From assembly GCF_016123485.1 (NCBI RefSeq), contig NZ_JADCKQ010000013.1, positions 36,857 to 100,856 on the forward strand: DNA of 64,000 nucleotides, read 5' to 3'. Below the pieces are notes generated by a model. That model was given only the letters and a program-made list of their open reading frames with translations, searched no databases and was not told where the DNA came from. This document shows positions 17,412 through 25,557 of this stretch, in pieces; positions within the stretch are counted from its first letter, which is position 1; every line of letters begins with the position of its first letter. Both the position numbers and the translations under genes were made by a program. Origin of the DNA: Halocynthiibacter styelae. GTDB taxonomy: Bacteria > Pseudomonadota > Alphaproteobacteria > Rhodobacterales > Rhodobacteraceae.

Positions 17412-18239
17412 TTATCCTTCCGCGCCTTTCGCAAGTTCCTTACTGCGTTCCGTCGCTGCCCGCACGGTCTGGCGCATCAGAACCGGCAGTCCTTTGTCGT
17501 CATCCATCAACACCTGCAACCCGGCTTCGGTCGTGCCATTGGGTGAGGTCACATTGCGGCGCAACTGCGCGGCGCTTTCCGTGGAACTCTGTGCCAATGC
17601 CCCTGCTCCGGCAACAGTCGCTACGGCCAGTTTCATCGCCACGTCCGGTTTCAATCCCTGGACTTCGCCCGCTGCGGCAAGGCTTTCGATCAGGTGAAAC
17701 ACATAGGCCGGACCAGACCCTGACACACCTGTAACAGCGTCCATCTGTGCCTCGGATTCTACCCGCACTGTCTGCCCGACAGCCCGCAACATCTGATCCG
17801 CAAGATCCAGATCAGAGGCCTCGCAATGGGCATTCCCCACCAGCGCCGTGATCCCCTGACCAATCGCTGCGGGCGTGTTTGGCATGGAACGCACCACAGG
17901 CGTACCCGCGCCAAGGATAGCTTCCAGCGCCGCCAGCGTGCTGCCCGCCGCGACGGAAACAAACAGCGTATTACCGCCACCAAGCGCCTTCAGATCTCCA
18001 GCGGCTTCAATCAATTGTGGCTTCACCGCCAGCACACAAACCGCAGCTTTTGCGACGGGCGTGTTCAGGCGCAGCCCTTTGCCTTCCAGCATCTTCAGCC
18101 AGTCGCCCGGATGTGGATCCAGAACGGTCACGGCTTTCGGGTCAACACCGGCCTCAAGCCAGCCTTTCAACAGGGCAGACCCCATACGACCACAACCCAG
18201 CAGAACCAGCCCGCCTTCATTCGCCTTTTGCAAACTCAT
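17412..18239 (-). CDS. proC: Pyrroline-5-carboxylate reductase
   Basis: 275 residues from the ATG at 18239, with GGAGA upstream; the frame start at 18305 lies inside the previous gene. The NAD(P)-binding motif LGCGRMGSALL is at residues 14-24, and the family signature region VTGVSGSGPAYVFHLIESL is in the second half. The enzyme reduces 1-pyrroline-5-carboxylate to proline. It is 4 nt downstream of the racemase-like gene, so the two form an operon. That pairing is unusual for a biosynthetic gene. ProC-like enzymes may also reduce other cyclic imines, so a catabolic role here is possible. Confidence 0.92.
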   Translation of the reverse strand: MSLQKANEGGLVLLGCGRMGSALLKGWLEAGVDPKAVTVLDPHPGDWLKMLEGKGLRLNTPVAKAAVCVLAVKPQLIEAAGDLKALGGGNTLFVSVAAGSTLAALEAILGAGTPVVRSMPNTPAAIGQGITALVGNAHCEASDLDLADQMLRAVGQTVRVESEAQMDAVTGVSGSGPAYVFHLIESLAAAGEVQGLKPDVAMKLAVATVAGAGALAQSSTESAAQLRRNVTSPNGTTEAGLQVLMDDDKGLPVLMRQTVRAATERSKELAKGAEG

Positions 18240-18243
18240 GTAC

Positions 18244-18999
18244 TTATCTCCAGGCCAGACCAGGTTTTGGATCATCCAGACCATGTGCAAACCGATCCGG
18301 CACAAGGCTTTCGTGGAACCATTTCAGCAGGGTGTAGATGGAATAGACCGGCAGGCCCGTCACCCGTCGTACATCCGCCGCGTATGGCGTCATATTGGTG
18401 CATTCCAGAACGATCGCGCCCAGATCGGGGTGGGCTTTCACGAAATCTGTGGCTGCTTTGATCATGTCTTCGCGACAGGCGGCGAAATCAATCTGCGGCG
18501 CATCACCAAGGATATCGCGGGTAAAGACGTTCCCACCCTCGGTGCCCCAGACCGGCGTATCAAGCGGCACGCCAGCGGCCTCAAGATGGCGATCTGTCAG
18601 GGTTTCTTTCGAAATCGTCAGAATGCCCGCACGTTTGCCCGGTGGCAGAGTGGCCTGCACCACGGGCTGTTGCATCAGCGAAGATGTGGCGACCGGCACG
18701 GGCACGGCTTCGGTCAGCTGATCCTGGACAATCGCCAGAAACCCGCAGTTCGTCGTGATCCCGTCACAGCCGCTGGCAACCAGATCTTTTGCAGCTTCAA
18801 TGAACTTATCCACCAGCAGGCGCGCATCTCCGCGCACCACATTTTCAGGATTCGCGCCGCGAACCACACGATATTGCACCGGGAAGGGCCAGGTCGTGGC
18901 ATTGCCAATATCGCCGGGAATACGCGGAAACTGTGTTTCCAGCATCAGAATGCCCAGATTTGCCCCGTAAACCGTCTTGCCACCATATTCAGTCTGCAT
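18244..18999 (-). CDS. Asp/Glu racemase superfamily protein
   Basis: 251 residues from the ATG at 18999, with GGGGAGG upstream. Two cysteines stand where the superfamily has its acid-base pair: Cys85 in ITTNCGFLA and Cys200 in VLECTNM. The fold family contains aspartate, glutamate and hydantoin racemases and maleate isomerase. It is co-transcribed with proC. A TGTATACAAT site lies about 70 bp upstream, shared with the GntR-controlled promoters. The substrate is not readable; racemisation of an amino acid that ends in the proline pool is one possibility. Confidence 0.82.
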   Translation of the reverse strand: MQTEYGGKTVYGANLGILMLETQFPRIPGDIGNATTWPFPVQYRVVRGANPENVVRGDARLLVDKFIEAAKDLVASGCDGITTNCGFLAIVQDQLTEAVPVPVATSSLMQQPVVQATLPPGKRAGILTISKETLTDRHLEAAGVPLDTPVWGTEGGNVFTRDILGDAPQIDFAACREDMIKAATDFVKAHPDLGAIVLECTNMTPYAADVRRVTGLPVYSIYTLLKWFHESLVPDRFAHGLDDPKPGLAWR

Positions 19000-19067
19000 C
19001 GCAACCTCCCCTTTGTTGCTGCGGAAATTCCCCGGCATCATACGGTATGAATTATCGTGCGCAAGGC

Positions 19068-19077
19068 TGTATACAAT
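19068..19077. promoter_or_regulatory. TGTATACAAT operator-like site upstream of racemase-proC operon
   Basis: The same 10-mer as at 16279, 69 bp before the start at 18999. It lies where a promoter for the minus-strand operon is expected, between it and the tail of the LysR gene. Confidence 0.5.
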
Positions 19078-19095
19078 TTTTCGGGGCTGGCTTTC

Positions 19096-19989
19096 TCAAC
19101 CTCGATCTGCCCCTTCCCGTGCAAGCCAGTTGAAAACCAGTCGCGCCCGGTCAGAGGATTGATTGTGTAGCTTGATATAGAAATCCTGGGGTGAAGACAT
19201 GGTATCAGACACCAATTCCACCAGTTTGCCACGTTCCACCAGATCAGAGATCAGCCCACCCCAACCCAGAACGGCACCCATATCATCCTGCGCCGCCTGC
19301 AGTGCGATGACGTAATTGTTTACACGGTGGGCTGTGTTCAGTTCCGCAGAACACCCAAGCGCTGCCATCCATTCTGTCCAGTCCGTCCAGCCGGTTTCAG
19401 GTGCATCCAGATGGATCAGCGGCACCTGCGCCAGATCCTCAACAGATGTAATCTGATGTCGTTCTGCAAAATGCGGGCTGCCAAGGGCGGTGATCCGGTC
19501 ATGAAACAATGCCTGACAGGGGCCGGGTTCTTGCGTGAGGTCACCGTAATGAATGCTCAGATCCACATCCGACGCTGCCGTCGCGAAATCATCCACCACC
19601 TGGGCCACCTGTATATGCCCGTATTTCTGCCAGAACTGCGCCAGTTTCGGCGTCAGCCAGAAGGAACTGACCGCGGTGGATGACCGGATCGTTACGGCAG
19701 ATCGCGCACGCCGCGCACGCAATTGCCCAATTGTTTCACTGATTTCCTCAAACCCTTTCTGAAGCGCCACCAGCAGATAGGCCCCGGTTTCTGTCAGCTC
19801 CACCCCTTTGTGAGCCCGGTAAAACAACACACAGTTAAGTTCTGCCTCAAGCGCTTTCACCTGATGGCTGACCGCCGCTGGTGTCACGTTCAGCTCCCGC
19901 GCGGCGGCTTTAAAACTGACATGACGTGCTGCCGCTTCAAAGCTGGCAAGCGCGTTCAGGGGTGGCAGATCATAAGGGCGTTTGGGCAA
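19096..19989 (-). CDS. LysR-family regulator (GcvA-like)
   Basis: 297 residues if translation begins at the TTG at 19989, which gives the usual short N-terminus before PPLNALASFEAAARHVSF; an ATG at 20085 would add 32 residues that look non-coding. The helix-turn-helix reads LNVTPAAVSHQVKALE. A GcvA-like effector domain follows, with a conserved WLTPKLAQF segment. It is divergent from the FAD-GcvT gene at 20172 and is the natural regulator of that operon. GcvA-type regulators control glycine cleavage and related one-carbon genes, which fits the GcvT-like target. Confidence 0.9.
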   Translation of the reverse strand: MPKRPYDLPPLNALASFEAAARHVSFKAAARELNVTPAAVSHQVKALEAELNCVLFYRAHKGVELTETGAYLLVALQKGFEEISETIGQLRARRARSAVTIRSSTAVSSFWLTPKLAQFWQKYGHIQVAQVVDDFATAASDVDLSIHYGDLTQEPGPCQALFHDRITALGSPHFAERHQITSVEDLAQVPLIHLDAPETGWTDWTEWMAALGCSAELNTAHRVNNYVIALQAAQDDMGAVLGWGGLISDLVERGKLVELVSDTMSSPQDFYIKLHNQSSDRARLVFNWLAREGADRG

Positions 19990-20171
19990 GTTGTTCTGTT
20001 CCCGGATTTGATTAGGTCCAACCTGAATGAAGCCGTTACCACCGTCCAGGTTAGTTTTTCTAACTCTGGATGATTTTTTTTGCAATTGTCAGACCACGCC
20101 CGCCTGTGGGACGCGGGATTAACTTCATCTGACTTTAAGGCTGTGCGCGGCCAGGCAAAAGGAACCGGAAT

Positions 20172-22601
20172 ATGAAATCACATGCAAAAACCGTTGTTGT
20201 TGGCGGGGGCTGTGTTGGGGCTTCGATCCTGTATGGGCTGACGCAGAACGGCTGTTCGGATGCGGTGATGCTGGAACGCACCACGCTGACATCCGGTTCT
20301 ACCTGGCACGCAGCGGGGCTTTTGGTGACGTTCGTGCGATCCCATAATATTTCCAAAATGACGATGGAAACCATCCGGATTTACGGCGAGGTTGAGGAAA
20401 AGCTGGGCGCATCCGTTGGTCTGCGCAAGGTCGGTCAGCTGCGCGTCGCCAACACAGAAAAACGCTGGGATGAATTCCAGTCTTATATCTCGATTGCCGA
20501 GGCTGCGGGCGTGCCCTGCAAACTGGTGACGCCCGAAGAAATCGCCGAAATTTATCCCCTACTGAACCAAAGCGATGATATCCGTGGCGGTATCCTGCAC
20601 ACTGAAGATGGCTATGTGAACCCAGCTGATATCACCATGGGTCTTGCGAAACTTGCCCGTGACGGTGGTGCCAAAATTCACCAGAACACCGAAGCCCAGA
20701 GCTATGAGAAACTGGAAAACGGTCACTGGAAGGTTGTGACCAATCAGGGCGAAATCACCTGTGAACATCTGGTTTTCGCCACCGGCAACTACGCTCGTGA
20801 AAACGCCCGCCGCGTGGGGCTGGATCTGCCCTGCATCCCGATTGTGCACCAGTACTGGACAACAGAAACCGTGCCCCTGCTGAAGGAACGCAAGGCCGAA
20901 GGTCTGCCGGAATTCCCAATTCTACGGGATGAAGATTACGGCGCTTACCTGCGCGAAGATGTCGGCGGCATTCAGTTCGGCCCTTATGAATTCACCAAAG
21001 ATCTGAAACTCTTCGCCGAAGATCGTGTGCCGCCGGATTTCGGGGCTGACCTGCTGCCCGAAGATTTTGACGCCGTGGAAACCCAGTGGGAACGCGCCAT
21101 TGAGCGGGTGCCAACGCTTGGTGAAGTCGGGATCAAAGCCAACACGCGCGGCCCCTTCCAGATGACCCCGGATGAACTGCCGTTGGCCGGTCCCGCGCCC
21201 GGGCATGATAACCTCTGGCTGGCGGAAGGCATGCCGGGCGGGATCCTCTGGGGTGGTACGGTTGGGAACCGGCTGGCCAAATGGATTATCAATGGTGATC
21301 CAGGCATGGATATGTCCGAACTCGATCCGCGCCGTTTCTCTGATTACGCGTCCAAACGCTGGACCATGGATAAGGTGCGCGAAACCTGGGGCACCCATAT
21401 GGACGCCCATGTGCCCGGCGAAGATTTCCCAGCAGCCCGCCCGATGAAAACAGTCAGCAGTTATGATCTGCTGACGGCACAAGGCGCGGTCTGGACCAGC
21501 TTCAATGGGTATGAATTCCCGCGCTGGTTCGCAAAAACGCCGGAAGAGGCCATCCCCGAACACAGTTTCCGCCGCACGGACCACATGGAACTTGTGCAGG
21601 AAGAAGTCCGGCGCACACGCGAAGAGGCCGGATTCATCGAAATGTCGCCCATGACGAAATTCACCGTGCGTGGCCCTGGGGCTGCCGTCTGGCTGGATGG
21701 GATTATGGCCAATAAGCTGCCGAAAACCGGGCGCATGACCCTGTCTCTGCTGTTGAATGACAACGGCGGGATGGATGCGGAATATACCGTGGTACGTTAC
21801 GGCGAAAATGATTTCTATCTGATCTCAACCCCGAACTGGCGGTCTTATAACTGGGATCAGCTGCAACGGCTTCTGCCCCGCGATGGCTCTGTGATCCTTG
21901 ATGATATCTCAGAAAACATGGGTGTCATTGCCCTTGCCGGCCCACAAGCCCGCGAGATCCTGCAACCGCTGACAGACAATGATCTGTCCAACGCCGCCTT
22001 CCCCTGGCTGTCCGCCCAGATGGGTGAGGTTGGATATGCTAAAGACGTGCATCTGCTGCGCGTCAGCTATACCGGCGAACTTGGCTGGGAAATCCACCAC
22101 CCCGTCGGCTACAACCGCCACCTGGTTGATCTGCTGCTGAAAGCAGGTGTGAAACCCTTTGGCCTTGAGGCGCTCGAATCCATGCGTCTGGAAAAATCCT
22201 ACCGCGCCATTAACCGCGAAATCTGTAAGGATCTGACACCATATGAGGCCGATCTCGGCCGTTTCGTTGCCCTGGAAGGCCGCGACTTCATCGGCAAAGA
22301 TGCCCTGATTGCCCAGAAGGAAAAAGGTGATCATCCGGTGCTTGTCACCCTGAAATTGCCCTTCTGCGATACATCTGTGATGTTTGACGAAGGCGTTTAC
22401 AGCGACGGCAATCTCATTGGGCGTGTGACCTCTGGTGGCTTCTCATATTACTGCAACCACGACATCGCAATGGCGCTGGTTCCGCAGGATATGACCGCCC
22501 CAGGCACGAAAATGCAGGTCAAAATTCACAATGAAATGCGCGACGCCGAAGTCATCGACATCTGCGCCCATGATCCCTCCAGCGCCCGTGCGCGCGCGTA
22601 A
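20172..22601 (+). CDS. FAD-dependent oxidoreductase / GcvT fusion (dimethylglycine or sarcosine dehydrogenase-like)
   Basis: 809 residues in the usual order: FAD-binding DAO domain (1-380, VVVGGGCVGAS at 8-18), a short linker domain (about 382-440), then GcvT tetrahydrofolate-binding and C-terminal domains (about 443-805). His46 in SGSTWHAAGL matches the position of covalent FAD attachment in dimethylglycine and sarcosine dehydrogenases. The family oxidatively removes an N-methyl group and passes the one-carbon unit to tetrahydrofolate. It leads an operon with an MttB-type methyltransferase and an Ldh-family enzyme. The amine substrate is unknown and may not be dimethylglycine. Confidence 0.93.
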   Translation: MKSHAKTVVVGGGCVGASILYGLTQNGCSDAVMLERTTLTSGSTWHAAGLLVTFVRSHNISKMTMETIRIYGEVEEKLGASVGLRKVGQLRVANTEKRWDEFQSYISIAEAAGVPCKLVTPEEIAEIYPLLNQSDDIRGGILHTEDGYVNPADITMGLAKLARDGGAKIHQNTEAQSYEKLENGHWKVVTNQGEITCEHLVFATGNYARENARRVGLDLPCIPIVHQYWTTETVPLLKERKAEGLPEFPILRDEDYGAYLREDVGGIQFGPYEFTKDLKLFAEDRVPPDFGADLLPEDFDAVETQWERAIERVPTLGEVGIKANTRGPFQMTPDELPLAGPAPGHDNLWLAEGMPGGILWGGTVGNRLAKWIINGDPGMDMSELDPRRFSDYASKRWTMDKVRETWGTHMDAHVPGEDFPAARPMKTVSSYDLLTAQGAVWTSFNGYEFPRWFAKTPEEAIPEHSFRRTDHMELVQEEVRRTREEAGFIEMSPMTKFTVRGPGAAVWLDGIMANKLPKTGRMTLSLLLNDNGGMDAEYTVVRYGENDFYLISTPNWRSYNWDQLQRLLPRDGSVILDDISENMGVIALAGPQAREILQPLTDNDLSNAAFPWLSAQMGEVGYAKDVHLLRVSYTGELGWEIHHPVGYNRHLVDLLLKAGVKPFGLEALESMRLEKSYRAINREICKDLTPYEADLGRFVALEGRDFIGKDALIAQKEKGDHPVLVTLKLPFCDTSVMFDEGVYSDGNLIGRVTSGGFSYYCNHDIAMALVPQDMTAPGTKMQVKIHNEMRDAEVIDICAHDPSSARARA

Positions 22602-22624
22602 CCGTCTGTTTTCAGGAGAAAACC

Positions 22625-24133
22625 ATGTCTGAACCTCGTAAACGCGGTGGCCGCGCCAACCGGGTCGCTGCCCGCACCAATCCCGCACCGGTATATCTGC
22701 CAACCCTGAACCGTGCCGTTGGCCCGATTGATCTGCTTGGCCCCGAAGGTGTGGAGAAAATCCACAACGCTGCCATGACGATCCTGGAAACCACCGGCAT
22801 TGAATTCCGCGACCCAATAGCACTGGCCGACTGGAAACGCGCCGGGGCCGATGTTCAGGGCGAACGGGTGCGCATTGGCCGTGATATGCTGATGGATCTG
22901 ATTTCATCTGTGCCGGAAAGCTACACACTGCACGCCCGCAACGGTGATCGCACAGTAGACGTCGGCGGCAAAAATTCGATCTTCGCCAATGCTTACGGCG
23001 CGCCTTTTGTCTATGATCTCGACGGCACCCGCCGCCCGTCACAACTGGCCGACGCGCATAATTTCTTCAAGCTTGGTCAAATGAGCCAAGCCATGCATGT
23101 GCCTGGCATTCTGCCGGTCGAACCTCAGGACATCCCCGTGCCAGAACGCCACCTGGAACTGGTTCATGCGGCCCTGACCCTGACAGATAAACCGATCAAA
23201 GGGTCCGTTCTGTCCGAAACCGCTGCGCGTGACACCGTGAAAATGGCACAGATTGTTTTTGGCGAGGAATTCGTTGATCAGAATGTCGTTCTGACATCCC
23301 TGCTGAACTGCAACACACCGCTTGTCTGGGATGAAACCATGCTGGAAAGTCTGCGTGTTTATGCGTCTGCGAACCAGCCTTGTCTTCTGTCGCCCTTCGT
23401 TCTTGCGGGCGCCAGCACACCTGCTTCACCGCAAGGCGGCGTTGCGCTTCTGATTGCCGAAAGCCTTGCAGGCATGGCCTATTCACAGATCATTCGCAAA
23501 GGTTGTCCGATGGTTCTGGGTGTGGCGATTATGGGCGTTTCTATGAAAACCGGGGCACCCATGATGGGGTCCCCCGAACCAGGGCTCATGAACCTGATCG
23601 TCGGACAGATGGCGCGGTTCTATAAGGTGCCGTGGCGCAGCTGTACCATGTGGACCGGTTCAAAATCCCCAGACCTTCAGGCTGGATATGACACCGCGAA
23701 CAGCATGTGGCCTGTGCTTTTGGGTGGCTGCAACTACATCGTGCATTCCGCGGGCTTCCTTGAGGGCGCGCTTGGCGTCAGCTACGCGAAATGGGTGCAG
23801 GATTCGGCGCAGTTGGAAAACTTCCACCGTTTCTTCACCGGCCTTCAGGAAGAAAACCTCGACGCGCTTCTGGATGATATCGCAAACGTTGGCCCGGGCG
23901 GGCATTTCCTTGGCACCGATCACACCCGCGAACATCCGCTGCATATGAATATGCTGCAAAACAACGACAGTTTTGAACAATGGGAAGCCGAAGGCGCCAA
24001 AATCGCTGAAGTCGTCGGCAATATCGAAGCCAAACGTATCCTTGATAATTACGTCCAACCCCCGATGCCCGTTGACCAGCGCGGCGCTTTGGATGAGTTT
24101 GTCGCGAAGAAACGGGCTGAATACAGCGCGTAA
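22625..24133 (+). CDS. Trimethylamine methyltransferase (MttB) family protein, non-pyrrolysine
   Basis: 502 residues, the full length of the COG5598/MttB family, with no in-frame amber codon, so it is a non-pyrrolysine member. Conserved blocks include the early HNAAMTILETTGIEFRDP and GADVQGERVRIG segments and a central glycine/alanine-rich barrel region. Studied members demethylate quaternary amines such as glycine betaine or proline betaine and pass the methyl to a corrinoid protein. No corrinoid protein gene is in this window. It follows the FAD-GcvT gene by 23 nt with AGGAG upstream. A pathway from a betaine through methylated intermediates is plausible but unproven. Confidence 0.92.
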   Translation: MSEPRKRGGRANRVAARTNPAPVYLPTLNRAVGPIDLLGPEGVEKIHNAAMTILETTGIEFRDPIALADWKRAGADVQGERVRIGRDMLMDLISSVPESYTLHARNGDRTVDVGGKNSIFANAYGAPFVYDLDGTRRPSQLADAHNFFKLGQMSQAMHVPGILPVEPQDIPVPERHLELVHAALTLTDKPIKGSVLSETAARDTVKMAQIVFGEEFVDQNVVLTSLLNCNTPLVWDETMLESLRVYASANQPCLLSPFVLAGASTPASPQGGVALLIAESLAGMAYSQIIRKGCPMVLGVAIMGVSMKTGAPMMGSPEPGLMNLIVGQMARFYKVPWRSCTMWTGSKSPDLQAGYDTANSMWPVLLGGCNYIVHSAGFLEGALGVSYAKWVQDSAQLENFHRFFTGLQEENLDALLDDIANVGPGGHFLGTDHTREHPLHMNMLQNNDSFEQWEAEGAKIAEVVGNIEAKRILDNYVQPPMPVDQRGALDEFVAKKRAEYSA

Positions 24134-24151
24134 AACCCCAGAGGTGTCAGA

Positions 24152-25180
24152 ATGGGCGATCAGGCCACAGAAAATCTTTCCCTGGATCAGGTGCGGGAAC
24201 TAGCAAATGAAGTCTTCCGCGCCTGCGGTGTCAGCGATGAAGCATGTGTAGTTCTTGCTGACATCGTCACCCGGTCTGAACGCGATGGTCCGCGCAGCCA
24301 TGGTCTGCGGATGCTGCCGGTTTATGCGCAAAGCTTCACCTCGGGCTATGCCAACCCTGAAGCAAAACCTGTGATCACCCGCACGGCAAGTGGTGCTTTA
24401 CAGGGGGATGCGGACAATGGGTATTATCAGCACGCCGCCAGCCTCGCCCATGATCAGCTGATTGAAATGGCTCGGGAAAACGGCATCGCCGCCTTTTCCT
24501 GCAAAAACTGTCACCATCTGGCCGGACTGCGTTTTGATGTGGAACCCCTGGCCGAAGCCGGGCTGGTTGCGATTGGCGTGATCAATTCCCTGTCCATGGT
24601 TGTGCCCCAGGGCGGTACGCGTCCGGTCTTTGGCACCAATCCCATGGCCTTTGCCTGCCCACGTGAAGGCCAGGCACCGATCGTCTGGGATCAGGCATCA
24701 TCCATGGTCGCGCTGATGGACATCCGCATGGCCGCCGCCGAAGGTCACCCCCTGCCCTACCCAGCGGGACTTGCCCCCGATGGCAGCAAAACCATCGACC
24801 CCAACGCAATCCTTGATACCCGCAGCCTGCTGCCCTTCGGCGAACATAAAGGCGCGGCGATTGCTTTCCTGGTCGAAGTTCTGGGGGCGGCGTTGGCAGG
24901 TGGCACGCTTTCCGTTGATAACCAGGATCGCGAAGCCCATGGCGCGCTGAACATCAAAGGCGGATCTACCGTAATCGCGATTGATCCCAACCGTTTCGGC
25001 AACCCGATGTTCAATGAGTACATCAACCGCATCAGTGCCGAAATCACCGACAATGGTGACGCACGCATTCCCGGCGATGGTCGTCTGAAAATGCGCACGC
25101 GCGCGATGCAGGACGGGGTGAATGTCGCAACAGACGTGCTGGATCAGATCCGCGACGTGATAAAGACCGCAGGATCATAG
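24152..25180 (+). CDS. Ldh/malate dehydrogenase-2 family oxidoreductase (possible cyclic imine reductase)
   Basis: 342 residues. The N-terminal SHGLRM motif with its catalytic histidine, the FGTNPMAFACP block and the LLPFGEHKGAAIAFLVE block define the Ldh_2 family. Its members include sulfolactate, ureidoglycolate and malate dehydrogenases and the 1-piperideine-2-carboxylate/1-pyrroline-2-carboxylate reductases. The proline-centred surroundings make the imine-reductase option attractive, but this is inference. It is the last gene of the operon, 18 nt after mttB. Its stop codon lies in the loop of a 10-bp perfect hairpin. Confidence 0.88.
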   Translation: MGDQATENLSLDQVRELANEVFRACGVSDEACVVLADIVTRSERDGPRSHGLRMLPVYAQSFTSGYANPEAKPVITRTASGALQGDADNGYYQHAASLAHDQLIEMARENGIAAFSCKNCHHLAGLRFDVEPLAEAGLVAIGVINSLSMVVPQGGTRPVFGTNPMAFACPREGQAPIVWDQASSMVALMDIRMAAAEGHPLPYPAGLAPDGSKTIDPNAILDTRSLLPFGEHKGAAIAFLVEVLGAALAGGTLSVDNQDREAHGALNIKGGSTVIAIDPNRFGNPMFNEYINRISAEITDNGDARIPGDGRLKMRTRAMQDGVNVATDVLDQIRDVIKTAGS

Positions 25181-25192
25181 AACCTGCGGTCT
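25164..25192 (+). repeat. Perfect inverted repeat spanning the Ldh-family stop codon
   Basis: AGACCGCAGG (25164-25173) and CCTGCGGTCT (25183-25192) form a 10-bp perfect stem with the TAG stop in a 9-nt loop. No T-run follows, so it is a weak terminator or an RNA-end structure. Confidence 0.7.
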
Positions 25193-25557
25193 CACTCGTG
25201 ACGGAATTGACTGGTGGCTGCCGGAGTATGGGATGGAGCAGCCACCAGGAGATATAATAAATTTGTGCCAAACACTTCGATCTATATATGCGCCCCAACA
25301 AGCAGGCAGATGATGAAAAGCACCACGCATGGTGAATTTAAATAGCACCCGGACAGTAAATATTCTGGCCGGCGAACCCGGGTGAAGAGGAAGAGATCAA
25401 CACTTCGGATCTGAGTTAACTATACGTCAGTTTCTGCAGGGGCTGAGAGTGAAATACCTGTGAAATTTTGTATTCACAGGATATCCAAGTCACATATCCC
25501 AGATGCAAAAAGGCCCGCCATTTTTTGACGGGCCTTTGTAAACAAGAGTTTAAACGA
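25181..25557. other. 377-bp convergent intergenic region rich in inverted repeats
   Basis: No gene is supported here. It holds three perfect inverted repeats besides the minus-strand terminator: 25164-25192 (10-bp arms), 25211-25248 (11-bp arms, CTGGTGGCTGC with GCAGCCACCAG) and 25457-25480 (8-bp arms, CCTGTGAA with TTCACAGG). The middle part (25260-25450) is AT-richer than the flanking genes and shows nothing recognisable. The density of hairpins is higher than a simple convergent terminator needs. Confidence 0.6.
25507..25537 (-). terminator. Intrinsic terminator of the protease gene
   Basis: On the minus strand AAAGGCCCG pairs with CGGGCCTTT and a run of Ts follows. It starts about 20 nt after the stop of the protease gene at 25558. 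Confidence 0.85.

Noticed and set aside
22625..24133. Pyrrolysine-containing trimethylamine methyltransferase
   Set aside because: No in-frame amber codon interrupts the 502-codon frame, which already has full family length.
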